A stretch of DNA of 34,738 nucleotides from contig LGGM01000010.1 of NCBI GenBank assembly GCA_001509345.1, forward strand, positions 1 to 34,738, given 5' to 3'. Below the pieces are notes generated by a model, which saw only the letters and a program-made list of their open reading frames with translations, had not been told where the DNA came from and searched no databases. Below are positions 25,702-34,738 of the stretch, in pieces. Both the position numbers and the translations under genes were made by a program. Every line of letters begins with the position of its first letter. The stretch's first letter is position 1. Origin of the DNA: Clostridiales bacterium 38_11 (GTDB lineage: Bacteria > Bacillota > Clostridia > Tissierellales > Dethiosulfatibacteraceae).

Positions 25702-26511
25702 ATGACTGTTTTCGAAGGAATTTTTTTAGGCTTAACACAAGGACTGACGGAATTTTTGCCTGTCAGCAGTTCTGGGCACCTTGCAATAATGAGCAAATTA
25801 TTTGGTATTCAAGAAGGCAATATTTTTTATAGTGTCATGTTGCATTTTAGCACTTTAATCGCAGTCCTCATTTATTTTCGAAAAGATATCATAAGATTGT
25901 TTTTTTCGTTGCTCAGTCTTATCAGAAAGATTGCCAAAATGCAAAATAGCAAATTGGCTCTTTATGAACGAATGGTATTGCTGCTCTTGATTGCCACTAT
26001 CCCAACAGTTGTCATCGGATTGTTGTTCAGTGATCAGTTCGAATTCTTATACACCGATTTGAGATTTGTTGGATTTGCATTGATTATTACCGGGACCTTA
26101 TTGTTATTGTCGGAAAAAATTGGAAAAAGGAATCTTGATTTATCGAATATCTCTTTCCCGAAAGCAATACTAATAGGCTTGTTTCAAGGCTTGGCCATCG
26201 CACCGGGTATATCCAGATCGGGTTCGACTATAGTTGGTGCATTATTTGTTGGCCTTAATCGAGAGGAAGCAGCAAGATTCTCATTCCTGCTATCCATTCC
26301 AGCTATTTCCGGAGCAGCACTTTTGGAGATGCTTTCTATAAATACTGCAAATGTTGTTCTGAATGCAAATCTATTTTTGGGTATGCTGACTGCATTTACA
26401 GCAGGCATGCTGTCAATCGGCATTTTAATGAATCTGATTAGAAAAGGAAAACTTTATTATTTTTCAATATATGTCTTTGCACTTGGGCTATTCACAATTT
26501 TCTTCCTGTAA
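25702..26511 (+). CDS. uppP: Undecaprenyl-diphosphate phosphatase
   Basis: Membrane phosphatase (BacA/UppP family) recycling the C55 carrier lipid by removing a phosphate from undecaprenyl diphosphate; extra copies confer bacitracin tolerance in other bacteria. The 269-residue product is almost entirely hydrophobic segments. It carries the two active-site motifs: GLTQGLTEFLPVSSSGHL (about 11-28, with the catalytic Glu and Ser) and PGISRSGSTI (about 172-181, with the Arg). Start ATG 25702 follows GGAGG. It complements uppS at 6043, which makes the same lipid. Its own promoter overlaps the end of dut. Confidence 0.97.
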   Translation: MTVFEGIFLGLTQGLTEFLPVSSSGHLAIMSKLFGIQEGNIFYSVMLHFSTLIAVLIYFRKDIIRLFFSLLSLIRKIAKMQNSKLALYERMVLLLLIATIPTVVIGLLFSDQFEFLYTDLRFVGFALIITGTLLLLSEKIGKRNLDLSNISFPKAILIGLFQGLAIAPGISRSGSTIVGALFVGLNREEAARFSFLLSIPAISGAALLEMLSINTANVVLNANLFLGMLTAFTAGMLSIGILMNLIRKGKLYYFSIYVFALGLFTIFFL

Positions 26512-26540
26512 TCAAATCGATTCTATAAGTGGGTGATATA

Positions 26541-28934
26541 TTGAGTAATAAAACCGGCAAAACAACAAAAGGCAAAACAACAAAAATCAATAAAAGAAAA
26601 CCTGCCGGGAAGACATCGAGAATAAATGACCGATTGCTTAATGAGGTAAAGGGTGTTATTTATATTGTCATAGCTTTATTGTTTTTTGTTTCCAGGCGTT
26701 ATGAGACAGGTCTGATATTTGGTTATCTGACACGTTTTCTCAAGGTGTTGTCAGGCAAAGGCTTTATATTAGTGCCATATTTGTTTCTAGCTATCGGACT
26801 TCTTTATTTTGTCAATTATAGGAAACAACAAAAGGCATCCAATGTCAAATTTGCATTGGTCATATTTATATGCATCATTTCAATACTGACAATCACTGAT
26901 ACGGAAGTTGTGGATTCCAATATTTTTTCTGAAAGAGATATAAGAACAGTAGCGGATTATTTTATCAAAGGAAGCCTTGATGCGCAGATTTCCGGTGGTG
27001 GTATTATCGGTGGATTGATATCCTATATATTGATTTTTTTATTCGGTAGAGTCGGGTCTCTTATAGTTGACAGTGCTGCGATTCTAATCTGCCTGATACT
27101 AATCACTCAAAAGAGCGCTTATCTGATGTCCAGCACTTTTTTTAACCGTGTACAAACTTTTTTTCAGACATTATCCAGATCCATTTATGAATTTGTGTTT
27201 ATTGAAGAGAAGAGTGAAAAAAAAAGTAAAAGGAAAACAACCGTTGGGAAAGAAACCGATATAAGCCCCCTAAAGGATTATTCCTACAATGACTACAATA
27301 TAAAAGGTGAAGTCAACAAGCAACGGGTTTTTGATATGGATCTGTCAACAAAAAAACCATCTGAAATAAATAGAACCAATGAATATCGAGACAGAAAGGC
27401 TGACGATACCCATCCCCCTATAAAAATTGGAAAATCGGAAAAACCGCTTGAGAAAAAGGATGATACCTTTGAACAGGTTAAATTGAAAGCTAATTTAAAA
27501 TCGAAAAATGATTTCTACAGGTTACCGGATATCAGTCTACTCGATGATAATATAAAGAATAATATTACCAATGAGAAGAGAGAAGCGATTGAGAGCGCGG
27601 ATATTCTTTTGAAAACATTGAAAAGCTTTGGTATTGACTGTAAATTGGTTCAAATCAACAGAGGCCCGACGATCACAAGATACGAACTGCAGCCTGCACC
27701 AGGTGTTAAAGTCAGCAGAATCACGAATCTTTCTAAGGATATCGCTTTAAACCTCGCCAAGTCAGATGTCAGAATAGAAGCACCAATACCGGGAAAAGCG
27801 GCAATAGGGATTGAGGTTCCCAATAACAACAAATCCGATGTTTTTCTAAAAGAACTGATTGTCTCGAAAGAATACAAGGATGACACCATTTCTATTCCTT
27901 TCGCGATTGGAAAAGATATAGCCGGGAAAAATATGGTGTCAGATATAGCAAGCATGCCTCATCTTCTGATAGCTGGGGCGACAGGATCAGGTAAAAGTGT
28001 CTGTATCAATGCTCTGCTGATGAGTATATTATTCAGAGCAAAACCTGATGACATCAAGCTTATATTGATTGATCCAAAAGTGGTGGAACTTAATATTTAT
28101 AATGGACTTCCACATTTGCTCATACCCGTGGTCACTGATCCGAGAAAAGCGGCAAATGCTCTTGGGTGGGCAGTACAGGAAATGTCCAACAGATATGAAA
28201 TTTTTGCGCAAAACAGCGTCAGGGACATAACATCATACAACAATAAAAAATTAATTGAGAATAAAAAAGAAGAGATTATTCCTAAAATAGTCATCGTGAT
28301 AGATGAGCTTGCTGACCTGATGATGGTCGCTGCAGGAGAGGTTGAGGACAGCATCACAAGGTTGGCACAATTGGCAAGAGCAGCTGGAATCCATCTGGTA
28401 ATAGCAACTCAAAGACCTTCGGTGGATGTCATAACAGGCACCATAAAAGCCAATATTTCAGCGAGGATTGCTTTTTCGGTTTCTTCATACATTGACTCCA
28501 GAACAATTCTCGACTCCAGCGGGGCAGAGAAACTACTGGGTAAAGGCGATTTACTCTACCACCCTGTCGGTACAAACAAACATATCAGAATACAAGGTGT
28601 ATTTGTCAGTGATGAAGAGGTCAGGCGAATAATAGCTTTTATCAAGAATCAAAAATTTACCACTGAAGATAATGCGGTAGAGGAAGAAATCATAAACGTG
28701 CAAATCAACAAGGACAATGATTATGATGAGTACCTGCAAAGAGCCGCAGAACTGGTTGTCATGGAGGGTCAGGCATCGGTATCCTATATGCAGAGAAAAT
28801 TGAAGGTTGGTTATTCCAGGGCGGCAAGGATTATTGATCAGTTGGAAGAAATTGGCATAGTAGGTCCTCATGAAGGTAGCAAACCGAGAAAAGTGCTGAT
28901 AAACGCAGAGGAACTGGATGAATTAAATTTTTAG
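26541..28934 (+). CDS. ftsK: DNA translocase FtsK/SpoIIIE
   Basis: Hexameric ATP-driven DNA pump acting at the division or sporulation septum. I prefer the TTG at 26541 (MSNKTGKTTKG, 797 residues), spaced well from GGGTGAT; a GTG at 26529 in frame overlaps that binding site. The lysine-rich start is followed by four or so membrane segments (about 40-190), then a charged linker (about 220-330) and the alpha/beta motor domain. Walker A is GATGSGKSV (about residue 475), and VIVIDELADLMMVA is the Walker B segment. A gamma winged-helix domain (SVSYMQRKLKVGYSRAAR, about 735-790) reads chromosome polarity sequences. Complete. FtsK and SpoIIIE roles cannot be separated from sequence alone. Confidence 0.96.
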   Translation: MSNKTGKTTKGKTTKINKRKPAGKTSRINDRLLNEVKGVIYIVIALLFFVSRRYETGLIFGYLTRFLKVLSGKGFILVPYLFLAIGLLYFVNYRKQQKASNVKFALVIFICIISILTITDTEVVDSNIFSERDIRTVADYFIKGSLDAQISGGGIIGGLISYILIFLFGRVGSLIVDSAAILICLILITQKSAYLMSSTFFNRVQTFFQTLSRSIYEFVFIEEKSEKKSKRKTTVGKETDISPLKDYSYNDYNIKGEVNKQRVFDMDLSTKKPSEINRTNEYRDRKADDTHPPIKIGKSEKPLEKKDDTFEQVKLKANLKSKNDFYRLPDISLLDDNIKNNITNEKREAIESADILLKTLKSFGIDCKLVQINRGPTITRYELQPAPGVKVSRITNLSKDIALNLAKSDVRIEAPIPGKAAIGIEVPNNNKSDVFLKELIVSKEYKDDTISIPFAIGKDIAGKNMVSDIASMPHLLIAGATGSGKSVCINALLMSILFRAKPDDIKLILIDPKVVELNIYNGLPHLLIPVVTDPRKAANALGWAVQEMSNRYEIFAQNSVRDITSYNNKKLIENKKEEIIPKIVIVIDELADLMMVAAGEVEDSITRLAQLARAAGIHLVIATQRPSVDVITGTIKANISARIAFSVSSYIDSRTILDSSGAEKLLGKGDLLYHPVGTNKHIRIQGVFVSDEEVRRIIAFIKNQKFTTEDNAVEEEIINVQINKDNDYDEYLQRAAELVVMEGQASVSYMQRKLKVGYSRAARIIDQLEEIGIVGPHEGSKPRKVLINAEELDELNF

Positions 28935-28941
28935 GAGAACT

Positions 28942-30261
28942 ATGGAAAAAATACATATCATAACATTGGGATGCTCAAAAAACACGGTGGATACCGAGTA
29001 CATGCTGGGACTCCTCCAGTCAGAATATACAATCACATCGAATATTGAAGATAGCGATGTTGTTATCATCAACACCTGTACCTTCATTAACGATGCAAAA
29101 GAAGAATCAATTGAAGCCATATTCGATGTGGTGAAGTTAAAAAAAGATGGAATCATAAAAACTATCGTATTGGCAGGATGCCTGTCACAGCGCTACGCTG
29201 ATGAATTGGTTCAGGAAATACCTGAAATTGACATGTTCATAGGCACGTCCAATTACGATGAAATTGTTGACATACTAAAAAAAGAGTCTAAGGTCAACAT
29301 AGAGGATCCTTCCCGTGAAATTGCAGAACATATTCCCAGAGTTCTCACAGAAAGTGATTACTATGCTTATGTCAAGGTGTCAGAAGGATGCGACAATCGT
29401 TGCACCTACTGTATCATACCAAGTGTGAGAGGCAGACACAGAAGCAGAAGTATCAAAAATATTCTAGAAGAAGTGATTGCTTTGACTAAACAGGGCATAA
29501 GCGAAATCATTATCATAGCCCAGGATACCAGCAAATATGGTACCGATCTTTATGGTAAAAAAATGCTTCACAAATTATTAAAAGAGATTTCCTGCATCCC
29601 GGATGTAAAATGGATTAGAGTGCATTACATTTATCCGGAGGACTTTTACGATGAACTCCTTGATGAATTTGCATTAAACAATAAACTGCTGAATTATTTT
29701 GAGATTCCTATCCAACATATAAATGATACCCTATTAAAAAGAATGAATCGGAAAACCAATAGGGCTGATATCATAGATCTTATCAGCAGAATACGGGCAA
29801 AGATTCCGGATGCGATTATCAGAACAACTCTGATTGTTGGATTTCCGGGTGAAACAGAAAAGCAATATCTGGAATTGAAACAATTCGTGGAAAACTATAG
29901 ATTCGATAGACTGGGGGTATTCGCTTATTCTGAGGAAGAGGACACACCAGCCTACAAGCTGCCACATAAGATTCCTGAAGGAATAAAAGAAAGACGCAGA
30001 GACGAAATTATGCTGATACAGCAAGACATCACCTTCAAAAAGAATAATCAATTGAAAGGAACCAGCATCGAATGCATTGTTGATTCTTTGATAAATGGTA
30101 ACCAATATTTGGGGAGAACATACATGGATTCCCCTGATATAGATAGCGTCATCTATTTTGAAAGCTTAAGCAAGCTAGAGTCAGGTGATGTTGTGACTGT
30201 AAAAATTTTGGATTATATGGAATACGATCTTATAGGAGTACATGATGAATCTTCCAAATAA
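28942..30261 (+). CDS. rimO: Ribosomal protein S12 methylthiotransferase
   Basis: Radical-SAM enzyme that adds a methylthio group to an Asp of ribosomal protein S12. The 439 residues have the UPF0004 N-domain with cluster cysteines at 11 (LGCSKNTVDTE), 46 (NTCTFI) and about 80 (GCLSQRY). The radical-SAM C150-x3-C154-x2-C157 in EGCDNRCTYCIIP follows, and a C-terminal TRAM domain closes the protein. LGCSKN-VD-E, DAKEESI and GCLSQRY are the features separating RimO from MiaB and MtaB. Start ATG 28942 follows AGGAG. Its last 20 bases overlap pgsA. Confidence 0.95.
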   Translation: MEKIHIITLGCSKNTVDTEYMLGLLQSEYTITSNIEDSDVVIINTCTFINDAKEESIEAIFDVVKLKKDGIIKTIVLAGCLSQRYADELVQEIPEIDMFIGTSNYDEIVDILKKESKVNIEDPSREIAEHIPRVLTESDYYAYVKVSEGCDNRCTYCIIPSVRGRHRSRSIKNILEEVIALTKQGISEIIIIAQDTSKYGTDLYGKKMLHKLLKEISCIPDVKWIRVHYIYPEDFYDELLDEFALNNKLLNYFEIPIQHINDTLLKRMNRKTNRADIIDLISRIRAKIPDAIIRTTLIVGFPGETEKQYLELKQFVENYRFDRLGVFAYSEEEDTPAYKLPHKIPEGIKERRRDEIMLIQQDITFKKNNQLKGTSIECIVDSLINGNQYLGRTYMDSPDIDSVIYFESLSKLESGDVVTVKILDYMEYDLIGVHDESSK

Positions 30262-30781
30262 ACTGACCATTATAAGAGTTTTGTTCATCCCTTTTTTCAT
30301 GTTTTTTCTTATGACCGAAAGCATCAGATACGCATCGATAATGGCCCTTATCCTATATGTTGTTGCTTCGCTGACAGATACATTGGATGGCTACATAGCC
30401 AGAAAATACAAAATGATAACCGACTTTGGAAAATTTATAGATCCGCTGGCAGACAAACTTCTTGTCACAGCTTCATTGATCTGTTTTGTAGAGCTGGGTT
30501 ATATCAATTCATGGATAGCGATGGTTATCATATCCAGAGAATTGATCATAACGGGATTCAGGACATTGGCAGCTTCAAAGGGGATAACTTTGGCAGCAAA
30601 TAATTGGGGTAAGCTGAAAACCATATTTCAGATGATCACCATTATGCTAGTCTTGACTCTCAACGCTGGACTGCCATATGACTTATGGATTTTGACAACA
30701 GTATTGTGGGCAATCACAATCATATTGACCCTGCTGTCGGGTACTATCTACTTATGGGAGAATAAATCAATACTGAAGTAA
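30242..30781 (+). CDS. pgsA: CDP-diacylglycerol-glycerol-3-phosphate 3-phosphatidyltransferase
   Basis: Membrane enzyme committing CDP-diacylglycerol (from cdsA) to phosphatidylglycerol synthesis. The 179-residue product carries the CDP-alcohol phosphotransferase signature DTLDGYIARK...GKFIDPLADK (about residues 44-68), with all four metal-binding aspartates. NLPNKLTIIRVL at the start is typical of PgsA. Two adjacent ATGs (30242 and 30245) are both possible after AGGAGT; they change one residue. It overlaps rimO by 20 bases and directly precedes the recA promoter, in the common rimO-pgsA-recA order of Bacillota. Confidence 0.96.
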   Translation: MMNLPNKLTIIRVLFIPFFMFFLMTESIRYASIMALILYVVASLTDTLDGYIARKYKMITDFGKFIDPLADKLLVTASLICFVELGYINSWIAMVIISRELIITGFRTLAASKGITLAANNWGKLKTIFQMITIMLVLTLNAGLPYDLWILTTVLWAITIILTLLSGTIYLWENKSILK

Positions 30782-30784
30782 TAT

Positions 30785-30813
30785 TTGACATAAACAATAA
30801 TTTACTCTATAAT
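30785..30813 (+). promoter_or_regulatory. recA promoter
   Basis: TTGACA (30785-30790), 17-base spacer, TATAAT (30808-30813): a perfect consensus sigma-A promoter, starting three bases after the pgsA stop. Confidence 0.92.
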
Positions 30814-30817
30814 AAAG

Positions 30818-30831
30818 AGAACAAATGTTCT
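30818..30831. promoter_or_regulatory. LexA (SOS) operator of recA
   Basis: AGAACAAATGTTCT is a perfect 14-base palindrome matching the core GAAC-N4-GTTC of the Bacillus/Clostridium SOS box. It starts four bases after the -10 box, covering the expected transcription start, an ideal place for repression by LexA. Confidence 0.88.
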
Positions 30832-30854
30832 AAATCATAAAAGGCGGTAAAGAA

Positions 30855-31880
30855 ATGGAAAAAGAAAAAGCTCTAGACTTAGCAATTGTTCAAATTGAAA
30901 GGCAATTTGGCAAAGGATCCATTATGAGATTAGGTGAAGACAGCGTATTGAATGTGGAGGCTATCTCTACAGGCGCTTTGCCTTTAGATATTGCATTAGG
31001 AATAGGAGGCCTTCCAAAAGGCAGAATTGTAGAAATATTCGGACCGGAATCTTCCGGTAAGACAACAGTGGCATTGCATGTCATAGCTGAAGCTCAAAAA
31101 AATGGGGGAATAGCAGCATTCATTGATGCGGAGAATGCTTTGGACCCTGCATATGCCAAAAACCTTGGTGTAAAAATCGATGACTTGATTGTTTCTCAAC
31201 CTGACACGGGAGAGCAGGCATTGGAAATTGCAGAAGCCCTTGTAAGAAGCAATGCTGTAGATGTCATTGTCATTGACTCTGTAGCGGCCTTGGTCCCAAG
31301 AGCTGAGCTTGAAGGTGAAATGGGGGACAGTCATATGGGTTTGCAGGCAAGATTGATGTCCCAAGCTTTGAGAAAGCTGTCAGGGGCCATCAAAAAATCC
31401 AATACAAGTGTTATTTTCATCAATCAACTTAGGGAAAAGATAGGTGTCATGTTCGGAAACCCTGAAACAACCACAGGCGGTCGTGCCTTGAAGTTTTACG
31501 CATCTGTGAGATTGGATGTCAGAAGAATAGAGACATTGAAAAAGGGAACTGAGATGGTTGGAAACCGTACAAAGATAAAAGTAGTCAAGAATAAAGTGGC
31601 CTCACCCTTTAAGACAGCAGAGTTTGATATTATTTATGGAAAAGGTATATCCAACGAAGGTTGCATATTGGATCTTGGTGTGGAAAACGACATTGTCAAT
31701 AAAGCAGGTGCTTGGTACAGCTATGGTGAAACTAGACTAGGCCAAGGAAGAGAAAACTCTAAAGAGTTTCTGGAATCCTCTCCCGAGCTAACAAAAGAAA
31801 TTGAATTGAGAATCAGAGAAAAATTGGGTTTTGGAATCAAGAAAAAACCAAATGTGGAAGTGGAAAATGAAGAGCAGTGA
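30855..31880 (+). CDS. recA: Recombinase RecA
   Basis: Forms the ATP-dependent filament on single-stranded DNA for recombination and triggers LexA self-cleavage. The 341-residue product contains GPESSGKTT (Walker A, from residue 63), [17 protein letters not shown] (Walker B, about 135-151), the DNA-binding loop region [19 protein letters not shown] cut here as [14 protein letters not shown], and [20 protein letters not shown] (loop L2 area). The C-terminal tail ends in acidic residues as usual. No intein is present. Start ATG 30855; the upstream GGCGG is a moderate ribosome binding site. Controlled by a consensus promoter with an SOS box, and closed by a strong terminator. Confidence 0.98.
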   Translation: MEKEKALDLAIVQIERQFGKGSIMRLGEDSVLNVEAISTGALPLDIALGIGGLPKGRIVEIFGPESSGKTTVALHVIAEAQKNGGIAAFIDAENALDPAYAKNLGVKIDDLIVSQPDTGEQALEIAEALVRSNAVDVIVIDSVAALVPRAELEGEMGDSHMGLQARLMSQALRKLSGAIKKSNTSVIFINQLREKIGVMFGNPETTTGGRALKFYASVRLDVRRIETLKKGTEMVGNRTKIKVVKNKVASPFKTAEFDIIYGKGISNEGCILDLGVENDIVNKAGAWYSYGETRLGQGRENSKEFLESSPELTKEIELRIREKLGFGIKKKPNVEVENEEQ

Positions 31881-31893
31881 TGCTCTTTTTTTT
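31870..31893 (+). terminator. recA terminator
   Basis: AAGAGCA (31870-31876), loop GTGA, TGCTCTT (31881-31887), continuing into a run of eight Ts (31886-31893). The recA TGA stop (31878-31880) lies in the loop. A textbook intrinsic terminator. Confidence 0.88.
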
Positions 31894-31941
31894 ATGTCTT
31901 GATTCTTTCTCATGTGTGAAAATAGGGGAAAATCAAATTTC

Positions 31942-31970
31942 TTGACACCAAGTTAAAAAAATACTAAAAT
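31942..31970 (+). promoter_or_regulatory. Promoter of rny
   Basis: TTGACA (31942-31947), 17-base spacer, TAAAAT (31965-31970). This gives a leader of about 75 bases before rny, in which two small A/T stems (CTCA/TGAG and TCTATT/AATAGA) can form. Nothing else is seen in the gap between recA and rny. Confidence 0.85.
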
Positions 31971-32052
31971 GTCTATATGGTTTCTCAAAGAATGAGTTCT
32001 ATTAATTTGAATAGATTTGTATCTTGATAACTGAATACTAGGAGGTGACAAT

Positions 32053-33594
32053 TTGTTAGAATTACAAAATGTTTTATTTGCTTTGGCTGGAACACTGATT
32101 GGTGGATTAATCGGATTTTTCGTCAGAAGAACAGTTGCTGAAAGAAAAATAATCAGTGCAGAAAGCGAAGCTAGGAGAATAATTGAGGATGGAATCAAAA
32201 CTGCTGAAACAAAAAAGAAAGAATTTTTGATAGAAGCTAAAGATGAAGTCCACAAGTTGAGAAATGAAGCTGACAGAGAAAATAAGGAAAGAAGAGCAGA
32301 ATTACAAAAAACCGAAAAGAGATTGCTGAAGAAAGAAGAATTACTGGACAATAAAAATGAATTGTTTGAAAAACGCGAAGAAAAACTGAACAGAAAGTAC
32401 AAAGAAATCGAATTGAGAGAAAAAGAAATTGACGAATCATTGGAACGGGAAAGGATAGAACTGGAAAGAATTTCGGGATTGACCTCAGAAGAAGCGAAAG
32501 ATATGCTACTGTTAGGTATCAGAAAAGATGTTGAGCATGATGCTGCAATAATGATTAAGGAAATTGAAAGAGAAGCTAAGGAAACCGCAGACAAAAAAGC
32601 AAGAGAACTAATCACATATGCAATACAAAAATGCTCTGCGGATCATGTCGCCGAAACTACCGTATCTGTAGTAGACTTACCGAATGATGAAATGAAAGGC
32701 AGAATCATAGGACGTGAAGGAAGAAATATAAGAGCCTTGGAAACATTAACAGGTATTGATCTGATAATTGACGACACTCCTGAAGCCGTTGTTGTTTCAG
32801 GCTTCGATCCAATCAGGAGGGAAGTTGCAAGAATAGCATTGGAAAAATTGATTGCAGATGGAAGAATTCACCCCGCAAGAATTGAAGAAATGGTTGAGCG
32901 TGCGAGGAAAGAAATCAATCAGATTATTAAGGATGAGGGCGAAAAAGCCGCCTTTGATACTGGGGTTCATGGGTTAAGAAGTGAAATGACAAAGCTGTTG
33001 GGTCGATTGAAATATAGAACGAGTTATGGACAAAATGTATTAAAACACTCTATAGAAGTTGCCCATCTTAGCGGTATTATGGCAGCTGAGCTCGGGGCAG
33101 ATATTAAGATTGCCAAAAGAGCCGGTTTACTCCACGATATCGGAAAAGCTGTGGATCATGAAATTGAAGGACCTCATGTTGAAATCGGTGGAGATATTGC
33201 TAGAAGATATAAAGAAAGCAATGAAATTGTACATGCTATTGAATCACATCATAATGACATTGAACCACAAACAGTTGAAGCTATTATTGTACAAGCTGCA
33301 GATGCTATATCAGCAGCCAGACCTGGTGCAAGAAGAGAAACACTTGAATCTTACATAAAAAGATTGGAAAAGCTTGAAGAAATCGCCAATTCATTTGAGG
33401 GCGTGGAGAAATCATTTGCTATTCAAGCCGGCAGGGAGATTAGAATTATGGTTAAACCTGAAGCTGTCAACGATGACAGTATTGTTTTAATAGCGAGAAA
33501 TATTGTCAAGAGAATTGAGCAGGAGCTGGATTATCCGGGACAAATTAAAGTCAATGTTGTCAGGGAGACAAGAGCTATTGAGTATGCTAAATAA
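32053..33594 (+). CDS. rny: Ribonuclease Y
   Basis: Membrane-anchored endoribonuclease that starts mRNA decay in Bacillota. The 513-residue product has one N-terminal membrane segment (about 5-23), a long charged coiled coil (about 25-190), a KH domain ([15 protein letters not shown], about 217-231) and an HD domain (LLHDIGKA near 360, [22 protein letters not shown]). The start is TTG at 32053 after AGGAGGTGA, with seven bases of spacing; no upstream ATG is in frame. It has its own promoter and terminator, so it is a single-gene unit. Open frames on the opposite strand mirror the coiled coil. Confidence 0.97.
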   Translation: MLELQNVLFALAGTLIGGLIGFFVRRTVAERKIISAESEARRIIEDGIKTAETKKKEFLIEAKDEVHKLRNEADRENKERRAELQKTEKRLLKKEELLDNKNELFEKREEKLNRKYKEIELREKEIDESLERERIELERISGLTSEEAKDMLLLGIRKDVEHDAAIMIKEIEREAKETADKKARELITYAIQKCSADHVAETTVSVVDLPNDEMKGRIIGREGRNIRALETLTGIDLIIDDTPEAVVVSGFDPIRREVARIALEKLIADGRIHPARIEEMVERARKEINQIIKDEGEKAAFDTGVHGLRSEMTKLLGRLKYRTSYGQNVLKHSIEVAHLSGIMAAELGADIKIAKRAGLLHDIGKAVDHEIEGPHVEIGGDIARRYKESNEIVHAIESHHNDIEPQTVEAIIVQAADAISAARPGARRETLESYIKRLEKLEEIANSFEGVEKSFAIQAGREIRIMVKPEAVNDDSIVLIARNIVKRIEQELDYPGQIKVNVVRETRAIEYAK

Positions 33595-33604
33595 TGAAAA
33601 TAAA

Positions 33605-33632
33605 GGAGTAAACGAAAGTTTACTTCTTTTTC
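33605..33632 (+). terminator. rny terminator
   Basis: GGAGTAAAC (33605-33613), loop GAAA, GTTTACTTC (33618-33626), one G-U pair, then TTTTT. Strong intrinsic terminator. Confidence 0.85.
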
Positions 33633-33641
33633 ATAAGTCAC

Positions 33642-33671
33642 TTACGCTCCTAAAGTAAGAAAAAATATTAT
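33642..33671 (+). promoter_or_regulatory. Possible purB promoter
   Basis: TTACGC (33642-33647), 18-base spacer, TATTAT (33666-33671). It is a poor match at -35 but the only candidate in the gap between the rny terminator and purB. Confidence 0.3.
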
Positions 33672-33693
33672 TGAATAAAAAGGAGGGATTGAC

Positions 33694-34738
33694 ATAAAAG
33701 ATTATACTTCATACACGAATCCGCTTATAACAAGATACTCTAGCAAAGAAATGAGCTACATATTTTCTGATGAAAAAAAATTTTCAACCTGGAGAAAGCT
33801 TTGGGTTGCCCTGGCAAAGTCAGAAAAGGAATTAGGTCTGAACATTAGTGATGCACAGATTCAAGAGCTGGAGAGCAACATATACAACATAGATTTTGAA
33901 ATGGCCGCTCAGAAAGAAAAGGAATTCAGACATGATGTCATGGCCCATGTTCACACCTATGGTGACCAGTGTCCACTGGCAAGATCCATTATCCATTTAG
34001 GAGCGACCAGCGCTTATGTAGGTGACAACACAGACATCATTCAGATGAGAGAGGCTTTGGAAATGATTAGAATCAAGCTGGTCAATCTGATGAGTGAACT
34101 TGCAAAGTTCGTCATTAAATATAAAGATATGCCTACACTGGGATACACCCACTTTCAACCGGCACAGCTGACAACAGTGGGGAAGAGGGCATCGTTATGG
34201 CTGCAGGATTTATATTTTGATTATGGTGATCTGGAATATGTCCTTTCAGGCTTGAAATTACGAGGTGCAAAGGGGACTACAGGCACACAAGCCAGTTTTT
34301 TAAGCCTTTTTGACGGGGATATGGGGAAAGTAGCAAGGCTTGATATGCTTATAGCTGAAAAAATGAATTTTGAAGGATTTTATGATGTCACAGGTCAGAC
34401 GTATTCGAGGAAAATCGATGTTAAAGTAACCAATGTTTTGAGTGGTATCGCGCAATCTTTGCACAAGATGACAAATGATTTCCGACTGCTCCAGAGCTTG
34501 AAGGAAATTGAAGAACCTTTCGAGTCGCATCAGATAGGATCATCAGCTATGGCCTACAAGAGAAACCCCATGAGAAGCGAGAGAATAGCTTCTCTAGCAC
34601 GTTTTATCATCAATACATCCCACAGTACGGAAGACACTGCATCAACGCAATGGTTCGAGCGAACACTTGATGACTCAGCAAACAAACGTTTGACTATTCC
34701 GCAGACATTTCTGGGGTGCGATGCAATTTTATCGATAG
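33694..34738 (+). CDS. purB: Adenylosuccinate lyase, N-terminal part
   Basis: Fumarate-lyase superfamily enzyme acting twice in purine synthesis (SAICAR to AICAR, adenylosuccinate to AMP). The frame is open to the window edge; 348 of about 475 residues are seen. Landmarks are [12 protein letters not shown] at the front, [58 protein letters not shown], and the superfamily signature [17 protein letters not shown] (about residues 280-296). The start is odd: the frame has no ATG, GTG or TTG between the in-frame TAA at 33676 and ATG 33751, yet homology begins at codon 2 after ATA 33694. That ATA stands seven bases after AGGAGG. I annotate ATA as a provisional start; a consensus error for ATG is equally possible. 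Confidence 0.93.
   Translation, partial: MKDYTSYTNPLITRYSSKEMSYIFSDEKKFSTWRKLWVALAKSEKELGLNISDAQIQELESNIYNIDFEMAAQKEKEFRHDVMAHVHTYGDQCPLARSIIHLGATSAYVGDNTDIIQMREALEMIRIKLVNLMSELAKFVIKYKDMPTLGYTHFQPAQLTTVGKRASLWLQDLYFDYGDLEYVLSGLKLRGAKGTTGTQASFLSLFDGDMGKVARLDMLIAEKMNFEGFYDVTGQTYSRKIDVKVTNVLSGIAQSLHKMTNDFRLLQSLKEIEEPFESHQIGSSAMAYKRNPMRSERIASLARFIINTSHSTEDTASTQWFERTLDDSANKRLTIPQTFLGCDAILSI

Noticed and set aside
31953-32615. 220-codon open frame on the - strand opposite rny
   Set aside because: Ser/Phe-rich mirror of the Glu/Lys coiled coil of RNase Y and extends over the rny promoter; no ribosome binding site or homology.
33640-33660. CTTAC/GTAAG inverted repeat after rny as a second terminator
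   Set aside because: Only 5 bp with a 9-base loop and an A-run after it on the + strand; too weak to call.

Overview
From about position 700 to the right edge this is a single stretch of low-G+C Bacillota chromosome, most like anaerobic Clostridia/Tissierellia. The reasons are a Gram-positive-type PolC, strong AGGAGG ribosome binding sites, consensus TTGACA/TATAAT promoters, a Bacillus/Clostridium-type SOS box in front of recA, and the gene order rpsB-tsf-pyrH-frr-uppS-cdsA-rseP-ispG-polC-rimP-nusA-ylxR-ylxQ-infB-rbfA-nrnA-truB-ribF-rpsO-pnp-M16-dut-uppP-ftsK-rimO-pgsA-recA-rny-purB. Every recognised gene in this part lies on the + strand, with gaps or overlaps of a few bases inside operons.

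The first ~700 bases are different. They encode, on the - strand, the C-terminus of a LacI-type regulator followed by the N-terminus of a sugar-binding ABC lipoprotein. This pair is common in Chloroflexota (Anaerolineae), and the G+C is visibly higher. The lacI reading (- strand) and the topA reading (+ strand) both make sense through the same ~18 bases (698-715). topA lacks its first TOPRIM strand and lacI lacks its front. I read this as an assembly or template-switch chimera between two organisms, not one native locus.

Layout: truncated topA (698-2719). Translation block rpsB/tsf/pyrH/frr with its own promoter (2722-2750). A small unknown protein (5683-5877), a terminator, and a strongly structured untranslated region (5911-6037) in front of uppS. 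Envelope/isoprenoid genes uppS-cdsA-rseP-ispG, without the dxr often found between cdsA and rseP. Replicative polymerase polC. A rimP-nusA-infB translation/transcription operon from a promoter overlapping the polC stop, running through tRNA modification (truB) and a RibF that seems to lack its riboflavin kinase half. rpsO and pnp. M16 peptidase and dut. uppP, ftsK, rimO and pgsA. SOS-controlled recA. rny. Finally purB, cut by the window edge and lacking a canonical start codon.

The genes are overwhelmingly housekeeping: ribosome biogenesis, RNA turnover (pnp, rny, nrnA), lipid-carrier metabolism (uppS, uppP, ispG), phospholipid synthesis (cdsA, pgsA) and DNA maintenance (polC, ftsK, recA, topA, dut). 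I see no mobile element, CRISPR array, tRNA or rRNA, and no undescribed defence or biosynthetic system. The most interesting signals are the structured RNA before uppS, the reduced RibF, the non-canonical purB start and the chimeric left end.
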